Shown one piece after another: positions 24,063 through 34,753 of a stretch of DNA of 64,000 nt. Source of the DNA: Ectocarpus siliculosus. Its lineage: Eukaryota > Sar > Phaeophyceae > Ectocarpales > Ectocarpaceae. Below the pieces are notes generated by a model that saw only the letters and a program-made list of their open reading frames with translations, was not told the origin of the DNA and did no database searches. The first letter of the stretch is position 1. Each line of letters opens with the position of its first letter. Made by a program: the position numbers and the translations under genes. Location of the stretch: positions 1,920,059 to 1,984,058 of the forward strand of contig FN649752.1 in the NCBI GenBank assembly GCA_000310025.1, in the 5' to 3' direction.

Positions 24063-27000
24063 TCGAGACGAGCGGCGTGGCCGGCCTTGTTCACGCGCCA
24101 GATCGCGCTCTCCGCCGGGCCATTTTGTTGCGGAGTGCCCGGCGCCGTGTACGTACGGCGGATGCCGGCGTTGTCGCAGAAGGCGATGAAGTCGTGGCTG
24201 AGGAACTCCCCCCCGTTGTCCATCCGGAAAGAACGAGGAACACCGGTGCCACTCATGTCGGCGAGGAACTTCTTGACGAAGGCGAGGGTGTCCGACTTGC
24301 GCCTCATCCCGTACAGCTTCATCCACCGCGAGAAACTGTCCACGAACATGATCAAGAAAAATGATCCCCCCAGCGACGCCGTCATGGGCCCACATAGATC
24401 GATGTGCCAAAGATCGTGCGGCCCGCTCGCGCGCGCGCCCATTTTATGGGGCACGCCCGCCTTCTTCCCCTTCGCCTGTATGCAACCACCACAAGGCTGC
24501 AGAACACCGGTCAGGCGGAGGCCGTGCTGCTTCGAAAGTTCACGCAACAAAAACTCATTCGCATGGGAACACGAGACGTGGAGAAGATTAATGTCAACAA
24601 CGGTTGTGGGTTTCCCCACCGAAAAAGGTCGCTTGCCCGGGGCCATGACGGGGACGGCAAAGGCAACATCATCGAAGACATTCGCAAAGCCAGACTCAAA
24701 CATCAACTCCAAAAATTCATGGGGGTCGTCTGATTCTTCTCGTCGCTCTAAGAGGTACACAGCCCACTCGTAATCTCCCTGCTCCGTGAACGGAATGCAC
24801 CCACGGTCATCATCATCAATACTCTCTTGAAAAACGGAGACGTCGGGCGAGGGCAGCCCGGGAACACCTACCAACTCCATTCCATGAGGTACTTGAGGAG
24901 CGGAAGAAAAAACCACACTCCTGTCAGCGAGGGGGGGGGCATACATTGCCGGAGGAACGACGCTGTTCGCAGCGGGCGGGACACCGGACACAGCAGAGGG
25001 TACTACGCTGTTTGCAGCGGGAGGGTAACCGTACATCGTGGAAAGTACTACGCCGGTAGCAGCGGGCGGAAAATTCGACACGGGTGCATGAAAAATATTC
25101 CTGTGGGGGGGGTCACCATGAGGTACTACGCTGCTGGCAGCGGGCGGGAAACCAGAGACATGGGACGGCACTATGCTCCTCGGAGCAGATGGATGCACGA
25201 CACTGCTTGCAGTGGGCGGGAACCTAGACACCGTTGGAGGTACTACACTGCTGGCGCTGCCGACAGTGGGCGGTACACTAGACACCGAGGGAGGGGGTAC
25301 GTACGCTACACCTTGGGGGGAAGGCTGCATGCGGGGGATTGCATGCATAGATTCAACACCACTCACACTAACGTAATCGGCAGAGCGAGGGGCGGGCGGG
25401 GGAAACGACGTTGTCACGGGCACAGCAATGGGCGTCCCGTAATTCGGGGGCAGGCGAGTGGCTCTCAACGATGAACCACGCTCGCCACGGGGAAAAGTTA
25501 AATTTCCGTCGAATAGGTGAATGCCTACAGGATCCATTACTATGCGTTGCCCGCCCATGGCCTTGTGAAGCGAAAATAAATTAAAATCCATTCCCTCAAC
25601 GTGGCGTACGTTGGTGAGCTTCACGCAAAACTCGCTCCTACCGTTGTGGAACTTTACGTTCAGGCTCCCGATACCAAGTACAGACATAATCCTTCCATCT
25701 CCAATCACCACTCGCTCGCTACCAGGGGGAGGAATCACCACATCGTACATGCACCTAGGGTCTCCTGTGGTGTGGTTCGTTGCGCCAGAGTCTGCAAGCC
25801 AAGTTTCGTCTCCTACACTCTCATCTATCATGTTCATCATGGCATACCCTTCGACCCTACGCTCTACCAGCACACCATTCTCTGACTCACGTGGAAAAGC
25901 CCACACCACACACGCATGCAAATCCCCACCAGCCGATGGAGACGTTCCGGTCGAAGGCGCCGGAGGAGCGTACGGGCTGGGAATGGACTGCTGCTGCTGT
26001 TGCACGGGGGGGGGAAGGTACTCCGGCTGCTGCTGTTGGGGCGGGTACTCGTAAACGCCGCTCGCGTGCGTCACCGGATGCTGTTGTGCTTCTGCCGCCG
26101 CTCCTGCTGACGCGCCTGCTGCCGCTCCTGTCTCGTGCGGCCCCCCGCCGTACTGCTGTGCGGCGTTAGCCTGCCCGTAGGAGTGCGCCCATGGGGGCCG
26201 CTGGGTGTTGTATCCCGCGGCCGGGGGTCGGGGCGGTGCGGGCGCTGCGGGCTGGCCGGCTGGTCTGCCTACATCCACCCGTGAAGGGCAGAAGATGTGG
26301 TTGTGGCCCATCTCACCGCAGTTTTCGCACCGCTTCCTCGGATCTGCTGCGTGGATAGGTGGCTCGTTTCCTTGGGGGCGGTAGATGTTCGGAGGGTAAG
26401 CGCTGTAGTCGTACCCCTGCTGAGGCACGGGGTAGGCGGGAAGATTGCTGCCTGGTGCTCCCTGGTGAGGAGGGCCTCTGCCCCATCCACCGGGAGTGGC
26501 GCCACGTCCACCGTGTCTTCCTCTTGCCAGCTGCTGCTGATGACGTCCTCCTCCAGAAAAGCCCCGGCCCCCATGCTGGGGCCCGTACCTTCCGCCGTAT
26601 CTCGCATCTTGGCTGCCCGAGGGACCTCCCCAACCTCGCTGCCAGCGACACTCATCGTTGCTGTGGGACGGGGTGTTGTGGAGGTCACAATATCTTATCT
26701 CGGGCGGGTGCGGCGGCGGGTACATCTGTTGCTGTCGATAGAAGTATTGCTGATTCTGCTGATGTGGCTGCTGCGGTTGTTGCTGCTGTTGTCGCGCTCC
26801 CGTCCTCCGTTGTCCTCTCGACTGCCCTGGTCCCCCCGTGTTCCCTCCCCCGCCACTACGGTTCTCACCGCCAGTGACGAGGGCGTAAGCCCCCACGCTC
26901 TCCTGCTTCTTCTTCCTTCTCGCCTCCATCTCCGCCCAAGCATTCACTATGATTCTTTCTACCCTCTCCCTCTCCAGACCATTCTCGGACATGAGAAAAC

Positions 27001-27866
27001 CTGTGTATACATCATAATCCGGGAGGAGGTTGCGCACGAGGTGTCTGTTGGCATCATCTTCAGTTATCATCACGCCGCATGACGACAATCTTTGCCTTAG
27101 CACCCACCCTCTCGACAGGTACTCTTTGGGATGTTGGTCTCCCTTCTGCGTCAATTGTTGCCACTCTAGTTGGAGGCTAGTCTTTTCTGTGTGGGCGTGC
27201 ACTTCAAAGTAGTTTCGGAATATCCTCCATGATTCCGTGGGGCAACCACTAGAGATAATGGCTGGAACGATCGATGCAACCTGAATCTTCGCCAGTATTA
27301 GCTGCCATGCCTTCATAGCCTTCTCTACGGCCCTCCTACCATACTCCTCCTTCAGATTGGGAATGTCTGCATCTGGTTTCCCCACCTTGATCGTCTCTTC
27401 TGATTGTATCGCGCTCAGGCAATCTTCTTGTTGCAGCAACATCCGAAATTGGCTCTCAAAAACCTGCACTCTAACCTGGACATCGACACTCGAATCGAAC
27501 ACACCCGTAAATGGGGCTACATGTATTACAGGACTGACACGAATGGTGTCCTTAGGGGGTAAGACTTCCCTGGTTTCCTCCCCCGGAGTGTTGGTCCTCC
27601 GCATTGCCCGCGCGAAGGACTCAACGAGACGGTCCTCCAACGATCGTGGCTGGTCTTCAGGTTGCGGGTCTAACGCTGTTCCAGCCGGCCGAGCATGCCG
27701 GGGATCGCCTCCATCGGGGGGGCTTGTCCACGCTCTCTGATGCGGGACGCTTCTCTTCGGTAAACTTGATTTTTTCTTGTACTCCTCTCTCCACTTCCTC
27801 TTTGATGTGCGCCGATAATGCTTGGCGGTCCTCTTCAGTTAAGCTGCTGAGGTCGAGGGCTTCCAT
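24062..27866 (-). CDS. gag-pol: Copia Gag, protease and integrase N-terminal part (frame-shifted)
   Basis: Translation probably starts at the ATG 27866, 73 bases after the LTR. The first frame runs about 50 residues into a run of seven C (minus strand, 27717-27723). A +1 shift there enters the long frame that continues to 23717. Gag is followed by a Gln/Gly/Pro-rich region and a CCHC knuckle, CENCGEMGHNHIFC, near 26290-26330. Protease has WLADSGATNHT near 25790. Imperfect repeats of about 20 residues (SGVPPAANSVVP type) lie at 24900-25330. Integrase shows the HHCC zinc module and the catalytic Asp residues in HIDLCGPM and RMDNGGEF and the Glu in PAESAIWR. Beyond about 24062 the long frame is out of register; the true integrase continuation is in another frame. 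Confidence 0.9.
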
Positions 27867-27909
27867 GATCTACTTCTCTAGCCGAACCCTTTTATAGCTA
27901 ACCTCACCT

Positions 27910-27940
27910 CGGGATCCCGTGTGATATCACACGCTAGCGT
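27910..27940. other. Three abutting perfect palindromes at the primer-binding position
   Basis: CGGGATCCCG (27910-27919), GTGTGATATCACAC (27919-27932) and ACGCTAGCGT (27931-27940) follow one another, sharing one or two bases. They occupy the place where a tRNA primer-binding site is expected, directly inside the 5' LTR. No match to the common initiator-tRNA site was recognised. Confidence 0.8.
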
Positions 27941-28239
27941 GTTAGGATGATCCGAACTGGGGGTAGCTTGTCGCAAGACGTGTGTTGAATAGGGTGTCGG
28001 CAACTCGGCGAACTCGCGCCAAGGAGGAAAGATGTGCTGGGCTTGTTGTATAGACTTCTTCTTCACATGAAAAACATGGACTCACATGAACACATGAACG
28101 AACTGCACGCACACGCGCACGCACCATCAGTACGGGGGCGACGCAGTATACAACAGGGGTACCTTGCACACCCTGGAAATACATTCCACGTACCACACAA
28201 TCCTACAACCACTTGGCATTGCTACAAGTATATCTATCA
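27940..28239 (-). repeat. 5' LTR of the copia element
   Basis: A 300-bp LTR with TG-CA ends, identical to the 3' copy. It should carry the promoter for minus-strand transcription. Confidence 0.97.
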
Positions 28240-28244
28240 CTTGT

Positions 28245-28739
28245 CTGTCTCTGCTTGCGTGTGAAGCACCAAAATTGAACCAAGGGGTGTACCTCTTTCT
28301 CTCTGGCCCGTGATGCTGACTCCTAGTCTCAGTTGTTACCTCGCAAAGCGCGCAGAGGGAGCGGAGAACTCCAGAATATCTGTCGTTGGTTTCTATTTAT
28401 TTTATTATTCCTTAATTCTATTTACTTGCGGACCCCTCGGGGCCATTTTTTTTTTAGCGTACCTTCTTAGGGTAAGTTAGCCTGTGACCACGGGAATCGA
28501 CAGCGTCAGGTGTTGGATTAGTACGGACATAGGAAGGTACTGGGTAGAGAGAGATCGGAACGGTTTTTAATGTGGAGACAACAACAATGATGAAGGTCGA
28601 CCCGTCCTGCGTCGTTCGGTGTAAAATAATAAATGCGAAAGATGGACTGCGTAAAGACCCAGCGGTCTTTTCCGGCAGTGGCAAAGAAATATGCAACCAC
28701 ATGCCGCAAAAAAAAAAAAGTTGAGCGTGATACTGTAGT
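28245..28739. other. Between copia and hAT insertions; contains repeat copy 3
   Basis: 28485-28590 is another copy of the GTGACCACGG ... GAACGGTTTTTAATGTG repeat, ending in a short ACAACAAC tract. The rest has no recognisable coding content. Confidence 0.6.
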
Positions 28740-29706
28740 TAGTGTTGGATATCGTATCGAAAAATTCGATATATCGTATCGTAATATCGTATCGTCTATC
28801 GTATCGCTGGGTTTAGGGCCTTACGATACGATACGATATTTCGATACGATACGATAATTCGATAAAACCACCCACGGAACCCCCTGGTATGCAGAACTTA
28901 CACACGAAACCCCCGCGGCGTGCCTGCGTGCCTGCGCTGCCTTGTGGTCTGCGCTGCAGGAACACAACTAGCTAAACACAACGCACTCACGCGCGCACAC
29001 ACAGCAGTAGCCTTACACAGTACACAACTTGTTTCTGCTGCCCTGCAGTGGCATGAGTAGCACGTTCGGCAGGGCGGCCGCCTCTGCCGCGAACAATGAC
29101 GCGGTCCCTGCCGCCGGCACCGACAGCCCCACCGTCGTCGACCTCAAAACATGCAAGAAGAAGACGGGAAGGCAATCTTTCGTGTGGAAGGGGGGCCTAT
29201 TCCTGGTGGACCCGCAACAGCGGCCCGTGTGTTCTGTATGCGCACAACAAGTGGTTTCGACGCCGCAGGGCAATACAGCTGCTCGTAGAACCGCAGCTGG
29301 TCGTAGGTTTTCGTTTTTAGTGTTTAGTTGGCAGCAGCTCGGAAGCCACGTAGCGCCAGGTACAGAGTAGTTGTTTTTCGGGGCACAGGTTGGCAATGAA
29401 ACGCTCCAAGAAAACCAAGATTTGCATTTCTCTAGATGCAGCATTCCACTTCAACCCAAAACTCTGCTTTCACTATTTTCAAAAGAAAAGATGGGTCAAC
29501 GGTGGCCTAGAGTAGTGGCCCAATTTACGTCATTATTGATGGGAAATGAAGCGAAAACGCCCCAATTTTCGGGCCTCCGGCGGCGCCTCCAGCGGGGCCC
29601 CCTCGCCAGCCGGGGGGGGCCTAGGTGGCTCGCACAGCGAGCTTCGAGCGCCTTCGCGCCTCCGCTCGCTGTGCTCGCCGGCGCAGCGCTTCGATATCCA
29701 ACACTA
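28740..29706 (+). mobile_element. hAT-superfamily DNA transposon, non-autonomous
   Basis: Terminal inverted repeats TAGTGTTGGATATCG (left 28740) and its complement (right end 29706) are flanked by a perfect 8-bp duplication ACTGTAGT (28732-28739 and 29707-29714). An 8-bp duplication and TAGTGTTGG termini are hallmarks of hAT. Inside the left end, 28745-28870 is an AT-rich array of CGTATCG/CGATACG words in both orientations that can fold into hairpins. At 967 bp it cannot encode a full hAT transposase. It carries a remnant BED-finger ORF. Confidence 0.93.
29053..29370 (+). pseudogene. BED-type zinc finger remnant of a hAT transposase
   Basis: A 105-residue ORF starting MSSTFGRAAAS. Around residues 40-75 it reads RQSFVWKGGLFLVD, then PVCSVCAQQV and QGNTA. 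This matches the start of a BED finger (aromatic pair, CxxC, then G-N-T), the usual N-terminal DNA-binding domain of hAT transposases. The His pair that should close the finger and the whole catalytic domain are missing. Confidence 0.6.
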
Positions 29707-29744
29707 ACTGTAGTAGTGTAAATAGAACACCGCCTTCTCTATTG

Positions 29745-30365
29745 TTGTTGCATGGCGGTTTGCTTCCACAACCCGGGAGCCCAACCTACTCTTGTATTTC
29801 GGCCTACAAGACTCCAATTGACACAAGCACCGGTAGGAGAGTGCGTGGGAGATGCCGTGACAGCACAACTCCACTCTCCTACGACATCTATGTACAGTAG
29901 TACTGCTGTCGTTGTAGCACCATGTGGAAGATCTCCGAGGGGTCCTCCTGCGCGGTAACGAGAACATGGCGAGAGCTTTACGTGTACCTGTCGTCGACAC
30001 ATGTGGCAGCCGCGCGACACACTAACGGATGTTTGCATCGCATTGTACTGTGGTTCCCCGTGGCAGGAAGTATCCCATCCAGTTAGGTCGTTGCGGTAGT
30101 ACGCGGACGTCGTTCGGCGTTTTTAGTCCATACTGCTGTTGTTGCAAAAACACAGCAGTAATCGAGCTATGCGTGAAATTTTTTGCTCTGGTTCACTTTT
30201 GCCTCCACAACCCGAGAATCCCACTCACTGCTGTATCTCGACCTACAAGACTCCAATCAACAAACCAGCCCTGGCAGAAGTGCGTGGAAGATGATGTGAC
30301 AGCACCACTTAGTCGACACACGACTTCTATGTACAGTTGGCGTCTGGTCCATACTGCTGTAGAAA
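29745..30365 (+). repeat. Repeat D, right copies
   Basis: Two overlapping partial copies (29745-29900 and 30120-30360) plus a linking block at 29930-30140 match 19560-20030 in the same orientation. Shared words include GTATCCCATCCAGT, ACCTACAAGACTCCAATC and CACATGTGGCAG. Confidence 0.6.
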
Positions 30366-30403
30366 TGTATCACCTCACGACGACCATCCTGTGAGTGAGT
30401 ATA

Positions 30404-31022
30404 TTATATGTAACATGATATAGCCAACAACATGGACGCACGCAATAGTTGGAAAGCAATCGTGGCACCGCAAAACATGTATTTGTATTCACTGCGTCCA
30501 TGACGCTTGGCCGGGTTAAGCACTACTTGCCCCGGCGCTTGTGCCTCTGAAAATGCGACCACTCTTTGCAGCACACCCTGCTCTATGAAAGACAACAGCT
30601 GAGAGAATCCGTGTATCCGCCTACAAGAAAGAACTCTCTCATGTTCGACTGCCGCACGGGTTTAGACGCGTGAGCTTTGATCATCGCCATTTTGGCCTTC
30701 TGAAGGTGGAAAATGGCTTCGCGATTGCCGGACTCCCCCGCGGCCCTTTCTAGAGAGCCGAAGTGTTGGGAGAGTTGGCTCAGTGCATGCTCCGGGCCGA
30801 CGGCGTGTGTGCAAAGAGGGACGTGTCCGCGTTCGTTCGCATCGAATTCCTCCGCGTAAAAAAATACGGTTTCGTGCGGCCGAACACAAAAAATGTGTGC
30901 GCGCCTACAGTAGGGTTGTATTCCGTTAAGCCAGGGCGTTGTGTTGACCACTCCTTCAGGTGTCTTGGGCCACAAAGGTACAGGTGTTTCAGAGAGGGGC
31001 GAAGTGATGCGAAGATGATCAC
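30404..31022 (-). pseudogene. Broken coding-like region, unknown
   Basis: Two overlapping minus-strand frames together give a protein-like string. One frame starts with ASLRPSLKHLYLCGPRHLK and RPGLTEYNPTVGAHTFFVFG. The other continues with SQLSQHFGSLERAAGESGN and EAIFHLQKAKMAMIKAHAS. The frame change near 30850 suggests decay. It lies directly inside the right inverted terminus, where a transposase end would be expected, but no DDE motif is recognisable. Confidence 0.3.
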
Positions 31023-31204
31023 CGCCTTATATCGGATTTTACTTGGGTAGTTACCGCCTTATACAGGGAGGTTGCCTATATAAGGCGGTGCCGCCTTATA
31101 TCGGGTCTGAGTTGTGTGCGCCAATTTCAGCCGCCTTATTGACACCGCCTTATATCGGAAAACCGCCTTATTGACACCGCCTTATATAGGGGCCCCTACT
31201 GCTG
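31020..31204 (-). repeat. Right terminus with subterminal ACCGCCTTATATCGG repeats
   Basis: At least six ACCGCCTTAT motifs lie at 31021, 31053, 31088, 31130, 31144 and 31162, with one inverted copy near 31077. They end in the terminal repeat TATATAGGGGCCCCTACTGC. The block mirrors the left terminus at 16965. Confidence 0.75.
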
Positions 31205-31408
31205 TACTTGGATATGGATAATTGGATACATACATACACCTCTCTCTCTCTTTGCTACAAGATATACACGCGGCGGATAGAACGGCAAATCTCCCTCAAC
31301 TACAAATAAATGCATATATATATATCCCTCAACTTTTATGTGTACTCATCACGCTATATATATGTACTCCCCAAACCCAAAAACAATAAATTAAATCAAA
31401 CACCCCAT

Positions 31409-32136
31409 ATAAGATTTGGTCACTTTTCGTGCTTCGGCATTTCTTTCTCTCGCGGCAGCGAGTCTTTTCTTGTGGTTCCTTCTCAGGGGCACGCAGGATG
31501 CTCGTCGGTACATTAACGCCCGTGCCCGGAGCTCGGTAGGCCTCGGTGGCGCGTGTGGTTGACGGCCAAAACTGCGAAAACTGGCTCAAAAACCCCGGGG
31601 ACGCGTTCCGCGCTGACAAAGCCTGGCGAACCAATTCTGAAACCTCTCAAACCCATCAAATACGACGGTTTGAAATTTTTGTCTCTTGCTTGTCCACTTT
31701 CATTCGTTCATTCATTCATTCATTCGATGATTCATGGCTGTGACTCTTCGTGTCGTCGCATTGATTGTCCAACAGCAGCCTATACACTTCGCAGCGGGCC
31801 AAGTGTAGACAAGTATGAGAGCATGCATCCAGCCGCAGTGTCCGCAGTGTTGAACATGTCCCATTTGTGGTGTTGTTTCGGCTTGAAATAATTCGGTTCT
31901 CATCGGAAATCTGCCATCATCAATCAAACACATCATGGAAGTCTGAGTTTTCGCTTGACAAAAATGTTATCCGCTCGAGTTGGCTCCACTGTAGAATAAC
32001 AACGTGCGCGATGTTTTGTGCGGAAATACGAGCGTTGTAAGACACACAGTCCCTCTTCGGGCAATGCGCATGTGGTCTTGCGTCACCTGAGGGAGGGTAG
32101 ACACCCACGTCCCGAAGGGAGACCTTGTATGTACAT
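31409..32136 (+). repeat. Tandem duplication, unit 1
   Basis: A 728-bp unit running from ATAAGATTTGGTCACTTTTC to the GAAGGGAGACCTTGTAT block. It is directly followed by a similar second unit. It contains an ATTC microsatellite near 31707-31726. Confidence 0.9.
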
Positions 32137-32832
32137 ATAAGATTTGGTCACTTTTCATGCTTCGGCGTTTGTTTCTCTCGCGGCAGCGAGTCTTTTCTCG
32201 CGGGTCCTTCTCAGGGGTACGCAGGAGGCTCGTCGGTATATTAACGCCCGTGCCCGGAGCTCGGTAGGCCTCCGTGGCGCGTGCGGTTGACGGCCAAAGT
32301 TGCGAAAACTGGCTCAAAACCCCGGGGACGCGTTCCGCGCTGACAAAGCCTGGCGAACCAATTCTGAAAGCTATCAAACCCATCAAATACGGCGGTTTGA
32401 AATTTTTGTCTCTTGCTTCTCCACTTTCGTTCGTTCATTCATTCATTCATTCATTCGATGATTCATGGCTGTGACTCTTCGTGTCATCGCATTGTCCAAC
32501 AGCAGTACCTACGTTTACTACACTTCGCAGCGGGCCAAGTGTAGACAAGTCTGAGAGCATGAATCCAGCCGCAGTGTTGAACATGTCCCCTTTGTGGTGT
32601 TGTTTCGGCTTCAAATTCGGTTCTCATCGGAAATCTGCCACCATCAATCAAAGACACATGGAAGTCTGAGTTTTCGCTCCAAAATTATTGTCCGCTCCAG
32701 CTGGCTCCAATGTAGAATAACTGCGCGAATGTTTTGTGCGGAAATACAAGCGTTGTAAGACACACAGTGCGCATGTGGTCTTGCGTCACCTGAGGGAGGG
32801 TAGACGCCCACGTCCCGAAGGGAGACCTTGTA
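32137..32832 (+). repeat. Tandem duplication, unit 2
   Basis: Second copy, about 25 bp shorter through small deletions, otherwise highly similar to 31409-32136. It ends in a TATATA microsatellite at 32833-32848. Neither unit encodes a recognisable protein. Confidence 0.9.
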
Positions 32833-32848
32833 TTTATATATATATATA

Positions 32849-34247
32849 TCTTGTACTGTTGGAATGTTTGGCACCACCGTAGCTTCAGCATTAGGTAGTC
32901 AGTTCGAAGTTCAAATATTGTCAATGTCGCTATAGTCATGTAGGTAAAATTCCGTCTGGTCTGTCATACTCGGAATATGGAGACATGGTTGATGTTCTGT
33001 GTTTCATATCCAGAAATAATCTGCATAGCCTAGATTTCCAGAAATATGTCATAGTGCAAGTAGCTCAGACTTGCGTGCTCGGAAATACATATGCATCGGG
33101 TAGCTGTCGCAAGTGCCTCTGACTTGTTTGTATGAAAGGATATGTACCGCCGCAAGTAACTCAGACTTGCGTGCTTGAATGAATGAATATTTGTCTGCGC
33201 TCAGCAGTCGAATTTGGAAAGTACATTAGTTCAATTGTTGAAGCTGTATTCTGCGGTTTGTCGTACGTCAGTGCAAGTAATCACTTGTGCGTGCAAGTAC
33301 AATACTTGATGTGCATACGTGGCACAAGTTCGAGAGCATGGTGTTGAAGTCATCTTTCCAGAAACGTATCGTAGCTTACCAGTACCGTATTCTGAACACG
33401 TGTGATTGGTCGACGTTGTCGGATAGGTGTGATTCCATGATTCGAGGATGAGCGCGTACTCGCCCCATCCTCTCACTCTGCTTCTCTGGGGGTTCTCCAA
33501 CCCTCTGCTTCTTTGGGGTTTCTCAACCTCTCTACTTCTCCGGGGTTCACTACCCCTCTGTTTCTCTACATTCTTTCTGGTCCCCACTGATCAAGTAATT
33601 ACATTTTCACCACACCATCTTCTTCTCCTTCGGACCTTCCTGCGTACTCAGAGCCAAGCCTCTCGTACTAAAGGGTCCAGCGGCACAAGAAGTGAGTTGG
33701 CACGCCGCGCTGCAGCCGTACAGGACACGTACAGGCTTACACGCAGCACTTGAGTTTTTGCCTTTGACCTGTGACTATAAGATTGCACAATCGGGTGCTC
33801 TGCTTATGTACATCAGTGGTCATTGCTGCATACGCACGTTCTACTTGCGCGACACACTGCGGAGAGAGCACGCACCAATTCAAGAGTAAATTAGGACTAC
33901 CCTTTTTGATGACAAACAACAACACCTCTTCGAGAGCCGATACGGGTCGTCAACACCCACAAGCCTACATCCCCAAGATGTACGGCAAAAAATACAAATT
34001 CAGCACGCACCGCAGGAGGAAGGTGGGGCACGAAACAAAAATAAATCCAAACAACAAAAAAGCCCCGGTGTTTACCCCCGTCCTGCATAGCTACCTTCCA
34101 TCAGCACTATCCGTCCGTGTACATAAAGTCTTCGACTCCACGCATAGTCGCGGCTGTTAGAAAACTCAATGTAACACAGCACGTAGGTATGCACCTGAGG
34201 AGTATTACCGGAATAATAGTCTTCGGTAGATTATACACACCTACGGG
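32849..34247. other. Gene-poor stretch with short repeats
   Basis: Contains scattered copies of a CAGACTTGCGTGCT motif (33066, 33160) and four copies of a pyrimidine-rich unit of about 30 bp (CTCTGCTTCTCTGGGGTTCT type) at 33474-33565. No gene is recognised. Confidence 0.4.
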
Positions 34248-34753
34248 TATATGTTGAACCATAGGAGTATGGTACATCGGACCATTGTCCAGTAGGATAT
34301 TCTTGGATTGGTTCTATAGGTCGGATTAACCGACTGTTACCGTGACCGGTACGTTGCAATAGTCCATATGTGTGCATCTTTCCGTGATAGCTTGGAGGCT
34401 CGCCCCCTGTGGTGCTCGCCCCCTCTCGATCACTCTCCTTCCTTTCTCTCTTCTTCCAAGGCCCTTGCCCTCTTCCAAGTCCTTCGGGACTCTTGCGAGT
34501 CCCAGGACTCCTCTTCTTCTCTTCCTTACTTTTCGGCCACATAAGCGCCACTATTCCAAGCCTCTGCACACTGTGCCACATCCAGGGATACACCTATCAT
34601 AAGGTTACATCCCAACAGGTTAGAGCCTCGAGATCTACACCCCAACAGCGGCACCCGCTCGCTACGTGTAGTTTCTCATCCCTTCCATTTATTATTCTCT
34701 GGACGTCGATCGCTCCTTATTATACTTGTAGCAACCACCTTACTCACACACAA
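34248..34753 (+). repeat. Possible solo LTR
   Basis: The segment starts TGTTGAACC and ends CACACAACA, giving the TGTTG...CAACA ends common in copia-type LTRs. It has a pyrimidine-rich interior and a TATTATACTT box near 34717. No target duplication was found (GTATA against ACCAT), so this is tentative. Confidence 0.25.

Larger units (their letters stand above)
20474..28244 (-). mobile_element. Complete Ty1/copia LTR retrotransposon with 5-bp target duplication
   Basis: LTRs at 20479-20778 and 27940-28239 are 300 bp each and identical by eye. They start TG and end CA, flanked by the perfect duplication CTTGT (20474-20478 and 28240-28244). The element lies on the minus strand. Domain order is Gag, CCHC knuckle, protease, integrase, reverse transcriptase, RNase H, which is the copia order. 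Identical LTRs indicate a recent insertion. The coding region carries two frame shifts and one in-frame stop, so this copy cannot make a full polyprotein as read here. Confidence 0.97.
16965..31204. mobile_element. Composite interval bounded by inverted termini with TA flanks (possible pogo/Tc1-type element with nested insertions)
   Basis: The left end starts CAGCAGTAGGGGGCCCGATA at 16965. The right end at 31204, read on the minus strand, starts CAGCAGTAGGGGCCCCTATA. Both continue TAAGGCGGTG and each is flanked by TA. Behind each terminus are several copies of ACCGCCTTATATCGG in both orientations (16990-17110 and 31020-31200). TA duplications, CAG termini and such subterminal repeats are typical of the Tc1/mariner-pogo superfamily. 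The 14.2-kb interval contains a copia element and a hAT element, leaving about 5.5 kb. No transposase was recognised. The two ends could instead belong to two separate elements. Confidence 0.45.

Noticed and set aside
27900-27939. Initiator-tRNA primer-binding site for the copia element
   Set aside because: The sequence after the LTR does not resemble TGGTATCAGAGC; palindromes occupy the place.
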